25,598 nucleotides of DNA from Sphacelaria rigidula (Eukaryota > Phaeophyceae > Sphacelariales). The DNA lies in NCBI GenBank assembly GCA_964200075.2, contig CAXNAA020000160.1, positions 1 through 25,598 of the forward strand. The letters are read 5' to 3'. The notes below the pieces were generated by a model. That model saw nothing but the letters and a program-made list of their open reading frames with translations, had not been told where the DNA came from and made no database searches. The position numbers were made by a program, and so were the translations under genes. How positions within the stretch are numbered: position 1 is the stretch's first letter; each line of letters starts with the position of its first letter. Of this stretch, positions 1-8,160 are shown one piece after another.

Positions 1-19
1 GCTATCGTAGAAAGTGTCG

Positions 20-172
20 TATTCATGGAAGGTATGAAGCGGGTACCTTCTACAGCACCACGCACGAGCTGAGAAGCTGTATAAATGACAAATGATGTAC
101 GAACCGTATGATTTATTCGTTGAAATGATGACTCTGAGTTGAATCGATCTTATTTTTGCGTCCTAACCGTGT
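20..172. repeat. Direct repeat A, copy 1 (~150 bp)
   Basis: This stretch is repeated in the same orientation at 849-1005. The core at 20-142 matches 849-977 with few differences: both carry the block CACGCACGAGCTGAGAAGCT and then a shared run ending in GATGACTCTGA. Similarity weakens after that, but a CCTAACC(G/A)TGT block is still shared at the right end. The two copies are about 830 bp apart. No coding function is visible. It could be a pair of short terminal repeats, or a local duplication. Confidence 0.8.
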
Positions 173-848
173 TGTTGGGTCTGGACAAGGAAACCCCAAG
201 TGGGTTCCGTCGAGGTCTGTTTTTATACAGCAATAATTGCCAACTACGGTGAACTGCCGCACACGACTGCGCAACTTTGTTCACGATGTTCAATTTACAA
301 TATCCTCGATGTTTCTTTCCTATACTATGGTACCGGCCACATCCCCTTCGTTGTCGGGTAGTCTGAAACACAGAAAAGTGAAAAGTGCTCCGTGTTGTAC
401 TCCCGGCACGGCGGAGCAATCCGCCATACAGGTGCTTTCGGTACATTATGGCGTGTTCCCTTCCTGTGATGTCCCAAAATAGCAACATACGACCACGCCG
501 TCGATGGTTCTTGGGGGAAACGCATCTTCCCACGATTACGCAGAGGTATCGCTCGTGCACGGTACTCAACAGCCGCGGCGAACTGCCGCGCATCCCTTGT
601 ACCTGCCGAGTGTGGTGTTATGTTGACTCCTCATGATGCGCAAGCAGTCATGCTGTGTAAACCGTTGGTCCGCTGAGTCGAGGGTGGATAACACATATGC
701 AGCGCAGTCATCTTGCGTACGGGCGCTCACCTCGAATGACTTGGTCGAGCAACTTGTACATGACGTTCCCGACTCATGGTGGTAAGAAGTGCGTGGCACG
801 TACAATCGATGCATCCACATTTGCAATGCAGGGTTGACTATGTGCCCA
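173..848. other. Unassigned spacer between the two copies of repeat A
   Basis: About 680 bp with open frames of up to about 145 codons on the minus strand, none with a family I recognise. One weak internal similarity is visible: a GTGAACTGCCGCACAC-like block near 249 and a GCGAACTGCCGCGCATC-like block near 577. I see no RNA gene, RT motif or transposase motif here. Confidence 0.5.
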
Positions 849-1005
849 TTATCATGGAAGGTATAAAGCGGGCACCTTCGGGTTATACTGCACCACGCAC
901 GAGCTGAGAAGCTGTATGAATGACAAATGATGTGCGAACCGTATGATTTATTCGTTGAAATGATGACTCTGAATTGACTCACGAGATAATGTTTCCTAAC
1001 CATGT
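849..1005. repeat. Direct repeat A, copy 2 (~155 bp)
   Basis: Second copy of the repeat at 20-172. Its right edge falls where the minus-strand gypsy integrase reading stops being recognisable (about 985-1005). This suggests that the repeat, or the event that made it, truncated the gypsy element. It differs from copy 1 by scattered substitutions and a small insertion (GGGTTA near 879). Confidence 0.8.
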
Positions 1006-1058
1006 ACTGGTTCCAGAGCTACAAAGTTGCTCAAATCATCCATGATTACCAAAATGTA
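998..1058 (-). pseudogene. Truncated integrase core, in frame beyond a stop
   Basis: Below the TGA at 1059-1061 the minus strand still reads YILVIMDDLSNFVALEPV, which matches the 'KYxLVxxDDxSRFxxLxP' strand of gypsy integrase cores. A TAG follows and the sequence then becomes direct repeat A (copy 2). The second catalytic Asp and the Glu of the D,D-35-E triad are not seen, so integrase is incomplete. Confidence 0.65.
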
Positions 1059-1772
1059 TCAAAACCCAGCATCCTCCGACAAACCCTGGGAAGCTAACGG
1101 GCCACTCTCTCCCACGTGCAAGTCAAAATAAACGACTTCATTCGTTGCGGTCCCACGGACCGTTTCACCGAGCGGGCGGGGAACAACATCATCCGCCCTC
1201 GAATCAGCGCAGTGAAGGCACTGGCGGACAAACTCGCGCACATGAGTTTCCATTCCCTGCCAAACACAAAATTCTTGCAAGCGCACGAGCGTCGCAGCCA
1301 CACCGCGATGCCCGGCATCACGCATGTGCGCACAAATCATCAAACGCATGTGCAATTGTTCGTTGTAGCTGGGAATCCACAACACGTTTCGGCCACGCAC
1401 ATGCACACGAAGCAGATCTTCATTGTCCAAGATAGCAGTACCAACGTCCGGCTCGAAAGATTGCACATCCGCATCTTCGGCCCCAAGGTTTTTTCGTTGC
1501 GCTTGGCGGACAACAGATTTGGACGGCATCGAGTGATCAGGTTCACACGGACCACACACAGCCACAGCGCGCATAGGCATATGAATTTCAACTGTAGGCA
1601 CTTGCATGACCAAACTACCCCAATGGCACTCATATGCATCCGGAAACATTGACACCTGACAATTAGGATGAGAATAGAGCAGCGTCACGGCATGAGCCAC
1701 CAGATCCTTCGCTGCCGCCCACATCTGCAGCCTGCCCTCCGTCCACGATGCAGCCTTCTTCGGAAACGCCAT
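1059..1772 (-). pseudogene. Gypsy RNase H, H2C2 zinc finger and start of integrase
   Basis: This 237-residue open stretch starts with the RT remnant (MAFPKK) and then shows WTEGRLQMWAAAKDLV and MFPDAYECHWGS. The latter is the first RNase H strand with a candidate catalytic Asp at D45 (relatives read 'TDAS...W'). Residues 149-188 give an H2C2 integrase zinc finger: H149, H155, C185, C188, with GHRGVAATLVRL and VWQGMETHVREFVRQC between. D217 in VVYFDLHVGES sits where the first integrase catalytic Asp is expected. The TGA at 1059-1061 is not the true end: the same frame continues as YILVIMDDLSNFVALEPV, a typical integrase-core strand, until about 1000. The RNase H region is shorter than usual. 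Confidence 0.85.
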
Positions 1773-2225
1773 ATTTGGACTGGACCACCCCGCCTGCGAA
1801 TTCCGTCACACCAACCCGAGCGCCAAAAGAGCCGCCATGCACAACGCCAACCAACTCAACTTCACTGGATCGTACCGCCGCGGCTTCGTCTTCGCCACGG
1901 ACGCCCCAGGTTTCGGCTGAACACGCATGGACTCCACGCGCGCAGGGGGATCACCCCGCAGCGCACGACGAAACGCGTTGACGCGGCAATGCAATATGCC
2001 GCGCAGGCGCTCCGCTTTTGAGACGCTGAGGCTTTTCTCCCCAGCATCCGTCACGCTCTCCTCCAGCGCGACTTTCCAAGCGGACTCCTCTTCCGCCGGA
2101 ATCATTATCACCTCCGGGCCGCGCTCTACTAAGCGTTCCATCACCGCATCCCGCTCCTCGGTCATCTGCCCTCCAGCCTCCTGGAAAGCATCCACCGACA
2201 AGCTCACGCGACGACTGCCCAACAA
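1757..2225 (-). pseudogene. Gypsy pol linker and N-terminal edge of reverse transcriptase
   Basis: A charged linker is followed by LRGDPPARVESMRVQPKPGA and KPRRYDP, the usual lead-in to Ty3/gypsy RT in which a proline-rich segment precedes 'RRYxP'. After a TGA at 1806-1808 (where many relatives have an aromatic codon) the same frame continues with RNSQAGWSSPNMAFPKK. This corresponds to the first RT strand, usually '(Y/F)RN..ARWASP...VPKK'. The RT palm, with its YxDD box, does not follow: the reading passes straight to RNase H sequence. See the finding on the RT deletion. Confidence 0.75.
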
Positions 2226-2530
2226 AAGGCGGCCGTCTCCACGTGCGGACCAGGTGGAGACAGTCGCGTCTTGATGGAGTCTTTCAACAGCTTATACGGG
2301 TCGACTCCTAGATCCTGTAGCGTCGGCAGCCTCAGAAAAACAACGCCATCCGACCCTGGCATAATCGCAAACGACATCGGAGGCAACGGCGCCAGCCCCC
2401 AAGCAGTCTTGAGGGCTAGCTGCAACGGAACAGTACGCTCCGTGACTGAAACATGCTGACCTGACGCGGTGACTGCCTGCCGCGCCCCGAGCAAAAACGG
2501 AATGCGCAGCGGCACACCCGGGAGTTGACG
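2204..2530 (-). pseudogene. Gypsy protease C-terminal half and linker
   Basis: This continues in the same frame as gag beyond the TAG at 2531-2533. It shows a hydrophobic strand (IPFLLGARQAV) and then SDGVVFLRLPTLQDLGVDPY. The latter fits the 'GxxxLxxLG' end of Ty3/gypsy proteases, where a strand with an (I/V)(I/L)GxxxL motif closes the fold. The frame ends at 2204, but sense continues in the next frame from about 2235 (LLGSRRVSLSVDAFQEAGGQ), which implies a one-base indel at about 2226-2240. Confidence 0.7.
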
Positions 2531-3958
2531 CTACAGCATCTCAACCATCTGCACCGGCAGACTAGTGAAATGGGGGCCAGAATCTAACACAGACCGAAGC
2601 ACAATGACTCCACGCTGCCGTTGATTCGGAAGACATAACTCCGCCGGAATGTATCTGTCGGCAAGCTCCACGGTAACTTCTCCCGCTGACCTATGAGCCA
2701 CTAATCCCACTTGACGCCACGGCTGCGCAACCTGCGCAGGCGAAGACGTCCCGGCAGGTTCAAACGGCATCGCCGGCAGGTACGCCCCCCAGCCGGCAAA
2801 CCAAGAATTTGCCGACCCTCCGACCAGCGCGTCAGCAGGCGTCGCGCCTGGCGCTGCTGCCGGTGTCGCCGCCGGCGCCACCACCGGCGCCGGCGCAGTG
2901 TTCGACTCTGTAGAAGTTGGGCCCACCTGCACCGCCCGCTGCGGAGCAACAGCATCTACGGCAGTGCCAGACCTAGAGCCAGGCCTATGCTGACGCCGCT
3001 GCCCCTGCTGCTGCTGATTCTGCTGCTGCTGCGGCTGCTGCTGAGGGCTCGTCTGCCACCCTCCATCACCAGAGGATCCGCTGCTGCCACCACGATTACC
3101 TCGTCTTTTGCCCTTGTGCTGACGATGCTGATGGCGCGCGGCACTAGACTGCCCAGACTCTCCACCGGAAGACGTTGAGCAATCGCGTGCGTAATGGCCG
3201 ACCTGGCCACAGCGGTGGCAAGTAATACTCGCGGCGCGACCAGCCGATTTCGAGCCATGGTTGCGCAAAGATTTCGGCGAAGAGGTGGACTTCTGGCCGA
3301 ACACCTCTATTTCCCGCCACTCCTTGGCCTCGGCCACGACGGTGCTCATCACCAGGAACGGGTCGTCCTTCCAATCTGTTTGGTGCTGTAGCTTGACAAG
3401 CACGGTTTGCTTGAAAATGTTCGGTGCCAACCCCTCCACCAAAGCCTCAGTGATTACTGCCGCCGGGCCGGGAATGAACTCACCATCGGGGGAACGATGT
3501 ACTAGTTCTATGTTTGGATTTTCCGTGAAGTACTTCTCCAAATTGGCCAAGATGGGCTCCACACGCTCCAACATCGTTTTCCCCCGAGAATCCATTGCGA
3601 CAGCTTTCGCGACGGCCGCAGACGCTTGGGTCAGATCTACCTCGGCGCCCGCCGAGTGCCCAGCATGCTTTCTGATCGCCGCAACCAATTGCGGTGAAGT
3701 GAGAGTGCTCTCATTATGTTTCAAACGAACGAACACTCTCTGTACATGAGTCGGTACTTATTGAGCCATGGTCACCACCTGATGCCGCACGGCACCCCCT
3801 GCATTAACGTGCTCCACACGCCTCTTGTATTCCAAATACCTCGTGTAAAAAGTGCGAGATGCACTCTCTGAGTACCTGTCCCCGTATTGGGGAGGTCGCA
3901 ATTCTTCCCGCATGGCCATGGGTGTCACGGTGGACGTAACTCGTGAGCCGGTCGCCAT
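2531..3958 (-). pseudogene. gag: Gypsy gag with CCHC zinc knuckle, running into protease
   Basis: The frame opens at the ATG at 3958 and reads to the TAG at 2531-2533, with one internal TAA (3758-3760) after a 66-residue N-terminal piece. The two parts lie in the same frame. In the 401-residue downstream part, a capsid-like helical region is followed by a CCHC knuckle (C173, C176, H181, C186; CHRCGQVGHYARDC), the nucleic-acid-binding motif of retroelement nucleocapsid. A glutamine-rich stretch (about 232-244) and a proline/alanine-rich linker follow. D385-S386-G387 resembles the catalytic triplet of an aspartic protease, so the end is already protease. The strong codon structure suggests moderately recent decay. 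The TAG could once have been a readthrough point, but plain mutation is the simpler reading. Confidence 0.85.
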
Positions 3959-3960
3959 AG

Positions 3961-4230
3961 CTCTAGTTGTAACCGGCTACCTGCGAACCTCTGCAGGCCA
4001 GCGGACCTTCGCAAATTGCACTTCCCTTGCTTCGTCGCCGCACAACACAGTCGTAGGACCCTCCAAGCTCCCGCTGCATGCAGCTTCAGCAAGTCTTCAG
4101 TCTGGATCAATCACAGGCCAGCCGCCTTTCTGCAGCTGCCTCCGCTGAAATCTTCTCCACGCGTCCGTGATGTATCAGGTTTCTACAGCTCCCAGACTCC
4201 TACCGAAACCCTTTCCAGTAGATTTCTAGC
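3961..4230. other. Unassigned stretch upstream of gypsy gag
   Basis: This is where a gypsy 5' leader or LTR would lie for the minus-strand element. I see no copy of any repeat from the other side of the element and no clear tRNA-complementary primer site. No confident coding content. Confidence 0.4.
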
Positions 4231-4302
4231 ACTAACACTAACACTAACACTAACACTAACACTAACACTAACACTAACACTAACACTACCACTACCACTA
4301 AT
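4231..4302. repeat. (ACTAAC)n hexanucleotide microsatellite
   Basis: Nine perfect tandem copies of ACTAAC (4231-4284) are followed by three variant units (ACTACC, ACTACC, ACTAAT). The unit resembles but is not identical to common telomere repeats. Confidence 0.97.
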
Positions 4303-4565
4303 ATCAATATTGTGACGCCAGCCAGTGGAAGCACTGTTGGATCACTGCTGTTGAGGAACCCAGTCTTACTGGCCTCAGTTTCAGTTGTCAGCCTTTACAA
4401 CATTCTCATTATTCAGGAGTGCCCTCGTAGGCACAGCCTCCCAGACACGCCAGGGTATCAACCTAGTGTTCCCAGTCATTATCCAGATCATCACCGCCAA
4501 CGGTCATTATCCAGGTCATCACTACCAACTCAACGTAACGGCGAATTTTCGTCACAGGTCCCCGC
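4303..4565. other. Unassigned stretch between microsatellite and repeat B
   Basis: No recognisable protein or RNA. It contains a short internal direct repeat (TCATTATCCAGRTCATCA at about 4476 and 4503). Confidence 0.4.
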
Positions 4566-5527
4566 GACTCGTACACAGTACAGTTCATGATAACCAGCGC
4601 ATGTCGGTGGCGTTTATTTCATTCATATCCATTTTTGAACTGGTACGGTATACTAGTTCGTACAGCACGGAGCATGCGGCAGTACTAGATCGAAAAACTG
4701 GTACACCACACCTCCAAGTGCAACAACAATTGACTCGTCGGCATTTCTTCTGCGTCCTTTCGAATAAAGCGTCATGTAACATGATGAGCAATACCGTGAC
4801 GGGCTGCCACAGGAGAGTACAACGCTGTAGTGCACAAAGCGCTGGCACGGTGTCAGCAACACGAAAACGCTAGCGCGCGTGCTGCTCGAAAGTAACGCGC
4901 TCCGCCCGTGCAATTTTATTCAGTGCATTTTATTATATTTCAATGCAGCGGTTACCCCTTGGGTGTGGAGCCGATACTATGTACCAACCGCGGCGTGACG
5001 CCTGCGGCGGGACTACCTGCTCACTGCACAGTGTCAGGGTTCAGGGTGACAAAGCACACCGCAGAACGTCGCATCCTTAGTCTGTCCCTGTCCTGCATTG
5101 ACTTCGCGTTGTCGTATGCAATTCGCCACATCATTAGTGCAGCCGTTGTGTCGCAGCCAAGGTGTACGCAGGATGTACACCTCGCCACGCGCTATATTTT
5201 TACGTCACATTTTGTAAAGCTCTCCGTGTTGCAGCTACAGCGTGCTCTTGCCCCAGGTGGCGCACGCAGGAGTGAAAGGCCGCCTCTGCCGCTGCAATGG
5301 CTGCCTGTATCTTGGGCGAAACTGTATGGTAACAGCCGCGGCTGATGTGTCCACATAAACCGAAAGGTGGAGACGGGCATCCAGAACAGATGGGACGACA
5401 ACACACACAGCACACTCGACGTTGCGCAGTACACTTTCAACATCGTGTTCGTAATGTTTGTGGAATTTTTTGTCCACGGTTGGGCACATTTTTCATATAA
5501 ACTGTAATGCAGGGGCCCATCACAACT
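4566..5527. repeat. Repeat B, copy 1 (~960 bp), without the MITE
   Basis: This block is repeated in the same orientation at 6196-7419. By eye the copies agree at roughly four bases in five, with small indels. Shared anchors include CTCGTACACAG, AAACGCTAGCGCGCGTGCTG, CTACCTGCTCACTGCACAG, TCCTGTCCTGCATTGA and GGCGCACGCAGGAGTGAAAG. Minus-strand open frames appear in both copies at matching places (4585-4848 and 6130-6573), but their protein identity is no better than the DNA identity, so I do not treat them as genes. The family is unrecognised. It holds the unoccupied counterpart (about 5150-5185) of the MITE site in copy 2. Confidence 0.85.
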
Positions 5528-6195
5528 TCGTCGGTTTCCCGCTCAGCCCGATTTAGGCATTTTATAGATCGCTCTGTGTCCAGGGCGCTTCCAATTTCAA
5601 ATTATTTCGGTGATTGTGATATAGTCTAATGTTGCGGTCCCGGATTTCGGCGGTCAAACCGGAATGGTCTCGGCTAGGCCCTTCTACTCTAAATTGAAAA
5701 GGTCTGCCCGTAACTTGTTGTGTAATTCACACGTGGTATCTATCTCCTACGGCTCGGACGAATCACCGCCGATTCGAATCACCAAATCCACAATTTCTCA
5801 GGCCTGATTGCCCGAAAGAGAAACAAAGGTCGACCGCTGGTCAAACAGGTCTCCACGCAACTTTTGTGCCGTTCCACGTGCCTGGGCTACGCAGACCTGG
5901 GTTGCAACGCTGAAAACAAAGCCTAAGGACTGATTCGTACCGTACGGATCAATTACACTAAGAATCGAATCATTTCCGGACGAATCATTGATTCGTCCAA
6001 CCCTTGCTATCTTCGTACGGAAGGTAGTGGAGGGACTGATGGACTCGTTTCGGTACCAAAACGCCCAGGTATTTATCATAATGTATTAATGCAAATGCAT
6101 ATTCTTGTGTCTCGTTCGAATCACGCGTTTCATACTGCCTGTACTGCAGTATGGTTGCGCCCTAGCATTCCCTGACAAAAACTACGCTTCCTGCG
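5528..6195. other. Spacer between repeat B copies, rich in CGAATCA heptamers
   Basis: The 670 bp spacer has no convincing open frame. It holds seven copies of CGAATCA or its complement TGATTCG at 5759, 5775, 5931, 5966, 5981, 5989 and 6117. Two of these form a 21 bp palindrome at 5978-5998. If repeat B were a terminal repeat pair, this would be the interior of a small non-coding element, but I have no primer-site or target-duplication evidence for that. Confidence 0.6.
5978..5998. repeat. 21 bp palindrome built from two CGAATCA motifs
   Basis: GGACGAATCA, a single T, then TGATTCGTCC: ten-base arms with perfect complementarity and a one-base centre. Confidence 0.95.
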
Positions 6196-6799
6196 CCTCG
6201 TACACAGTTCATGATAACCAGAGCATGCCGGTGGCGTATATATAATACATGCAGCATCCGTTTTCGAACTGGCACGGTATACTATTTGGTACAACACGCA
6301 GCATGCGGGGGTTCTATCGAAAAACAACTGATTCACCACAATCCAAGTACAACAACGATGGACTCGCTGGCATCTCTTCTGCGTGTTTTCGAATAAAGCG
6401 TGATGAAACATGAGGAGCACTACCGTGACGGGCTGCCACAGGGGAGTACAGCGCTTTGGTGCACAAGCGCGCTGGCACGATGTCGACAACACGGAAAACG
6501 CTAGCGCGCGTGCTGCTCGAAAATAACGCTCTTCGCGTATGTAATTTAATTCAATTCGTTTTATTGAATTCAATGCAGAGGTTACCCGAGGGGTGTGGAG
6601 CCGACACTACTGTGTACCAACCGCATCGTGAGGCATTCGACGGTACTACCTGCTCACTGCACAGCGGTAGGGTGCAGGGTGGCAAAGCACACCGCAGGAC
6701 GTGACATTCTTAGCCTATTCCTGTCCTGCATTGATTTCGCGTTGTCCTATGCAGTTCGCCACATCATGAACGCAGCTGCTTGTATCTGCGGCAAACGTG

Positions 6800-7051
6800 A
6801 GTGATGCTACGGTAGGGTTGCAGTTTTCGAGCGAAAATGTTTCTCGGGGTGTTGCAGGCATCATTTTGAGAATCGGCATCATTTTCACTTGAAAAAGACT
6901 GAAAATGATGCCGATTCACGGAAAGGCCCCTGTGTGCATCTCCATGTCCTGTCCCCGGACATTTGGGTTGCACTGTAAGCCCCATATATTTGGGCTCCTA
7001 CAAAAACGAGACCCAGAAACAAAAAGTGCAACCCCTATCGTAGCATTGGTC
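6800..7051. mobile_element. MITE-like non-autonomous DNA transposon (252 bp)
   Basis: The insertion is flanked by ACGTG at 6795-6799 and 7052-7056, a candidate 5 bp target-site duplication. Its ends form imperfect terminal inverted repeats. The left end reads AGTGATGCTACGGTAGGGTTGCA; the right end, on the complementary strand, reads GACCAATGCTACGATAGGGG followed by TTGCA. They share ATGCTACG, TAGGG and TTGCA. The interior has no coding capacity. The unoccupied paralogous site in copy 1 of repeat B (about 5150-5185) lacks it. The flanking sequence is palindromic (CACGTG), so the exact edge can be shifted by a base or two. The superfamily cannot be named from this. Confidence 0.75.
6870..6917. 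repeat. Perfect 18 bp inverted repeat inside the MITE
   Basis: GAATCGGCATCATTTTCA at 6870-6887 pairs perfectly with TGAAAATGATGCCGATTC at 6900-6917 across a 12-base loop. The block GGCATCATTTT also occurs just upstream at 6858-6868. A transcript would form a stable stem. Confidence 0.95.
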
Positions 7052-7419
7052 ACGTGTAGGCGGGATATCACGCCACGCGCTACAGTATATCGCTACGTCA
7101 CATTTTGCAAGGCTGCCCGTGTTGCAGCTACAGAGTGCGTTTTCCCCAAGTGGCGCACGCAGGAGTGAAAGGCCGTCTTCGCCACGGTAACGGCTACCTG
7201 TATCTTGGGCGAACCTGAATGGTAACACAGCCGCGGCTGGTGCGCCCACATATACCGAAAGGTGGAGATGGGCGTCCAGAATAAATGGGACGACACCACA
7301 CACAACACACTGTATGCATTAAACTTCCAACATCGTGTTCGTACTGACTGTAGAAATCTTTTGTCCACGGTTTGGTACATTTCCATATATAATGCAGGGT
7401 CTGGTACCATCTCGACTTA

Positions 7420-7980
7420 TAATGTGACGGAGGGTCTGGTATGTTTCCACCTGTACATGTGTGTAACAATGTTCCTTGGTGATATCGAGAAAAAATCCAC
7501 AACATCTGGGCGAACTGTAGGTGAGGCGCAATCGCCGAAATATTCACCTGCAAACTCTGCTCCAGTGCACTGTAAGTTGACATCACTAGAAGGATACTAC
7601 CATAACCACCTTGCCGGCTGCCAGACTGACACAGGCTCTCAGGGCGCAGGATCCGCTAGCATTGCTACTGTCTGTACGGGGGTGTTGCCCCCTTGTCAGG
7701 TACGTTTTGGAGCATGATACTAGATGAAGATCACCCTTCCTTGTACATGGGCACAAAATGCTGGGCCCCTCACTCAAGACTTCGATTCGGAGGATGATAC
7801 TAGGTAGGCAGCGGCAACTGCTGTGTGTCCAGGTGCCCCTTGGAGCAGGATGCGCTTGGTGTCCGTTTGATGGAGTTATCCCCAAAACACCGAAATCGAT
7901 AGGGGTTTTAGACTGGAAAAATCTAGCAAAAAAACTATCGCAAGAATCCAATCGCAAGAATCAGGACGTAAAAACGGAGT
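7420..7980. other. Unassigned stretch left of the hAT remnant
   Basis: No recognised gene. A short direct repeat (ATGATACTAGRT, near 7713 and 7793) is visible. The end is A-rich. Confidence 0.4.
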
Positions 7981-8130
7981 CGCAAAAAACCACTTCGTCG
8001 AATTTGGTTTACCCGCAGCAGGAACCAACTTCACTTTGTGAAATTGGAAAAAATGGCAGGATCCCTGGTCATACGGCTGACCTAGAACCGCCGCACTAGC
8101 ATGAGAAACGTGCTGAGCGACCCTTGAGCA
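7981..8130 (+). pseudogene. Possible N-terminal (BED-like) piece of the hAT element
   Basis: In the frame ending at 8099, the reading around 8010-8099 gives SLCEIGKNGRIPGHTADLE with a following His, and further His-Glu-Lys beyond the stop. It loosely resembles a BED-type zinc finger (Cys pair, then 'TxxLxxH...H') with the second Cys lost. It lies directly upstream of the clear hAT C-terminal half but in a different frame, with the middle of a transposase missing. I regard it as suggestive only. Confidence 0.25.
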
Positions 8131-8160
8131 CCCGCTTCTGATGAGGGTAAGGCTAACGTC

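Larger units (their letters stand above)
985..3960 (-). mobile_element. Degenerate Ty3/gypsy LTR-retrotransposon, internally deleted
   Basis: Reading the minus strand from 3960 downward, the domains follow the Ty3/gypsy order: gag with a CCHC knuckle, aspartic protease (DSG), the first residues of RT, RNase H, H2C2 integrase zinc finger, and the start of the integrase core. Almost all of RT is missing. The frame is broken by in-frame stops at 3758-3760, 2531-2533, 1806-1808 and 1059-1061 and by a frameshift near 2226-2240. Integrase is cut at about 1000. I found no LTR pair, primer-binding site or target duplication that would set the ends, so the limits are those of the recognisable coding part. 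It cannot be autonomous. Confidence 0.85.
6196..7419. repeat. Repeat B, copy 2 (~967 bp plus a MITE-like insertion)
   Basis: Second copy of the block at 4566-5527. The left part (6196-6794) and the right part (7052-7419) align to a continuous copy 1, with one large interruption at 6800-7051. Removing the interruption and one copy of its target duplication gives a length close to copy 1. The right edge fades after 'ACCATCTCGACTT'. Confidence 0.85.

Noticed and set aside
566-1003. Minus-strand 145-codon frame as continuation of gypsy integrase
   Set aside because: It starts where integrase motifs end, is in another frame, overlaps direct repeat A, and shows neither the second Asp nor the Glu motif.
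2711-3178. Plus-strand Arg-rich open frame of 155 codons
   Set aside because: It is the complement of the Gln/Pro/Ala-rich part of gypsy gag. Poly-Q codons read as Leu/Arg runs on the other strand.
4585-6573. Matching minus-strand frames in both copies of repeat B as a conserved gene
   Set aside because: Amino-acid identity (roughly two thirds) is no higher than expected from the DNA identity, the copies carry indels that break the frames, and no family is recognised.
4566-7419. Repeat B pair called outright as LTRs
   Set aside because: No matching target duplication at the outer edges, no primer-binding site and no clear TG...CA ends were found, so it is listed only as a repeat.
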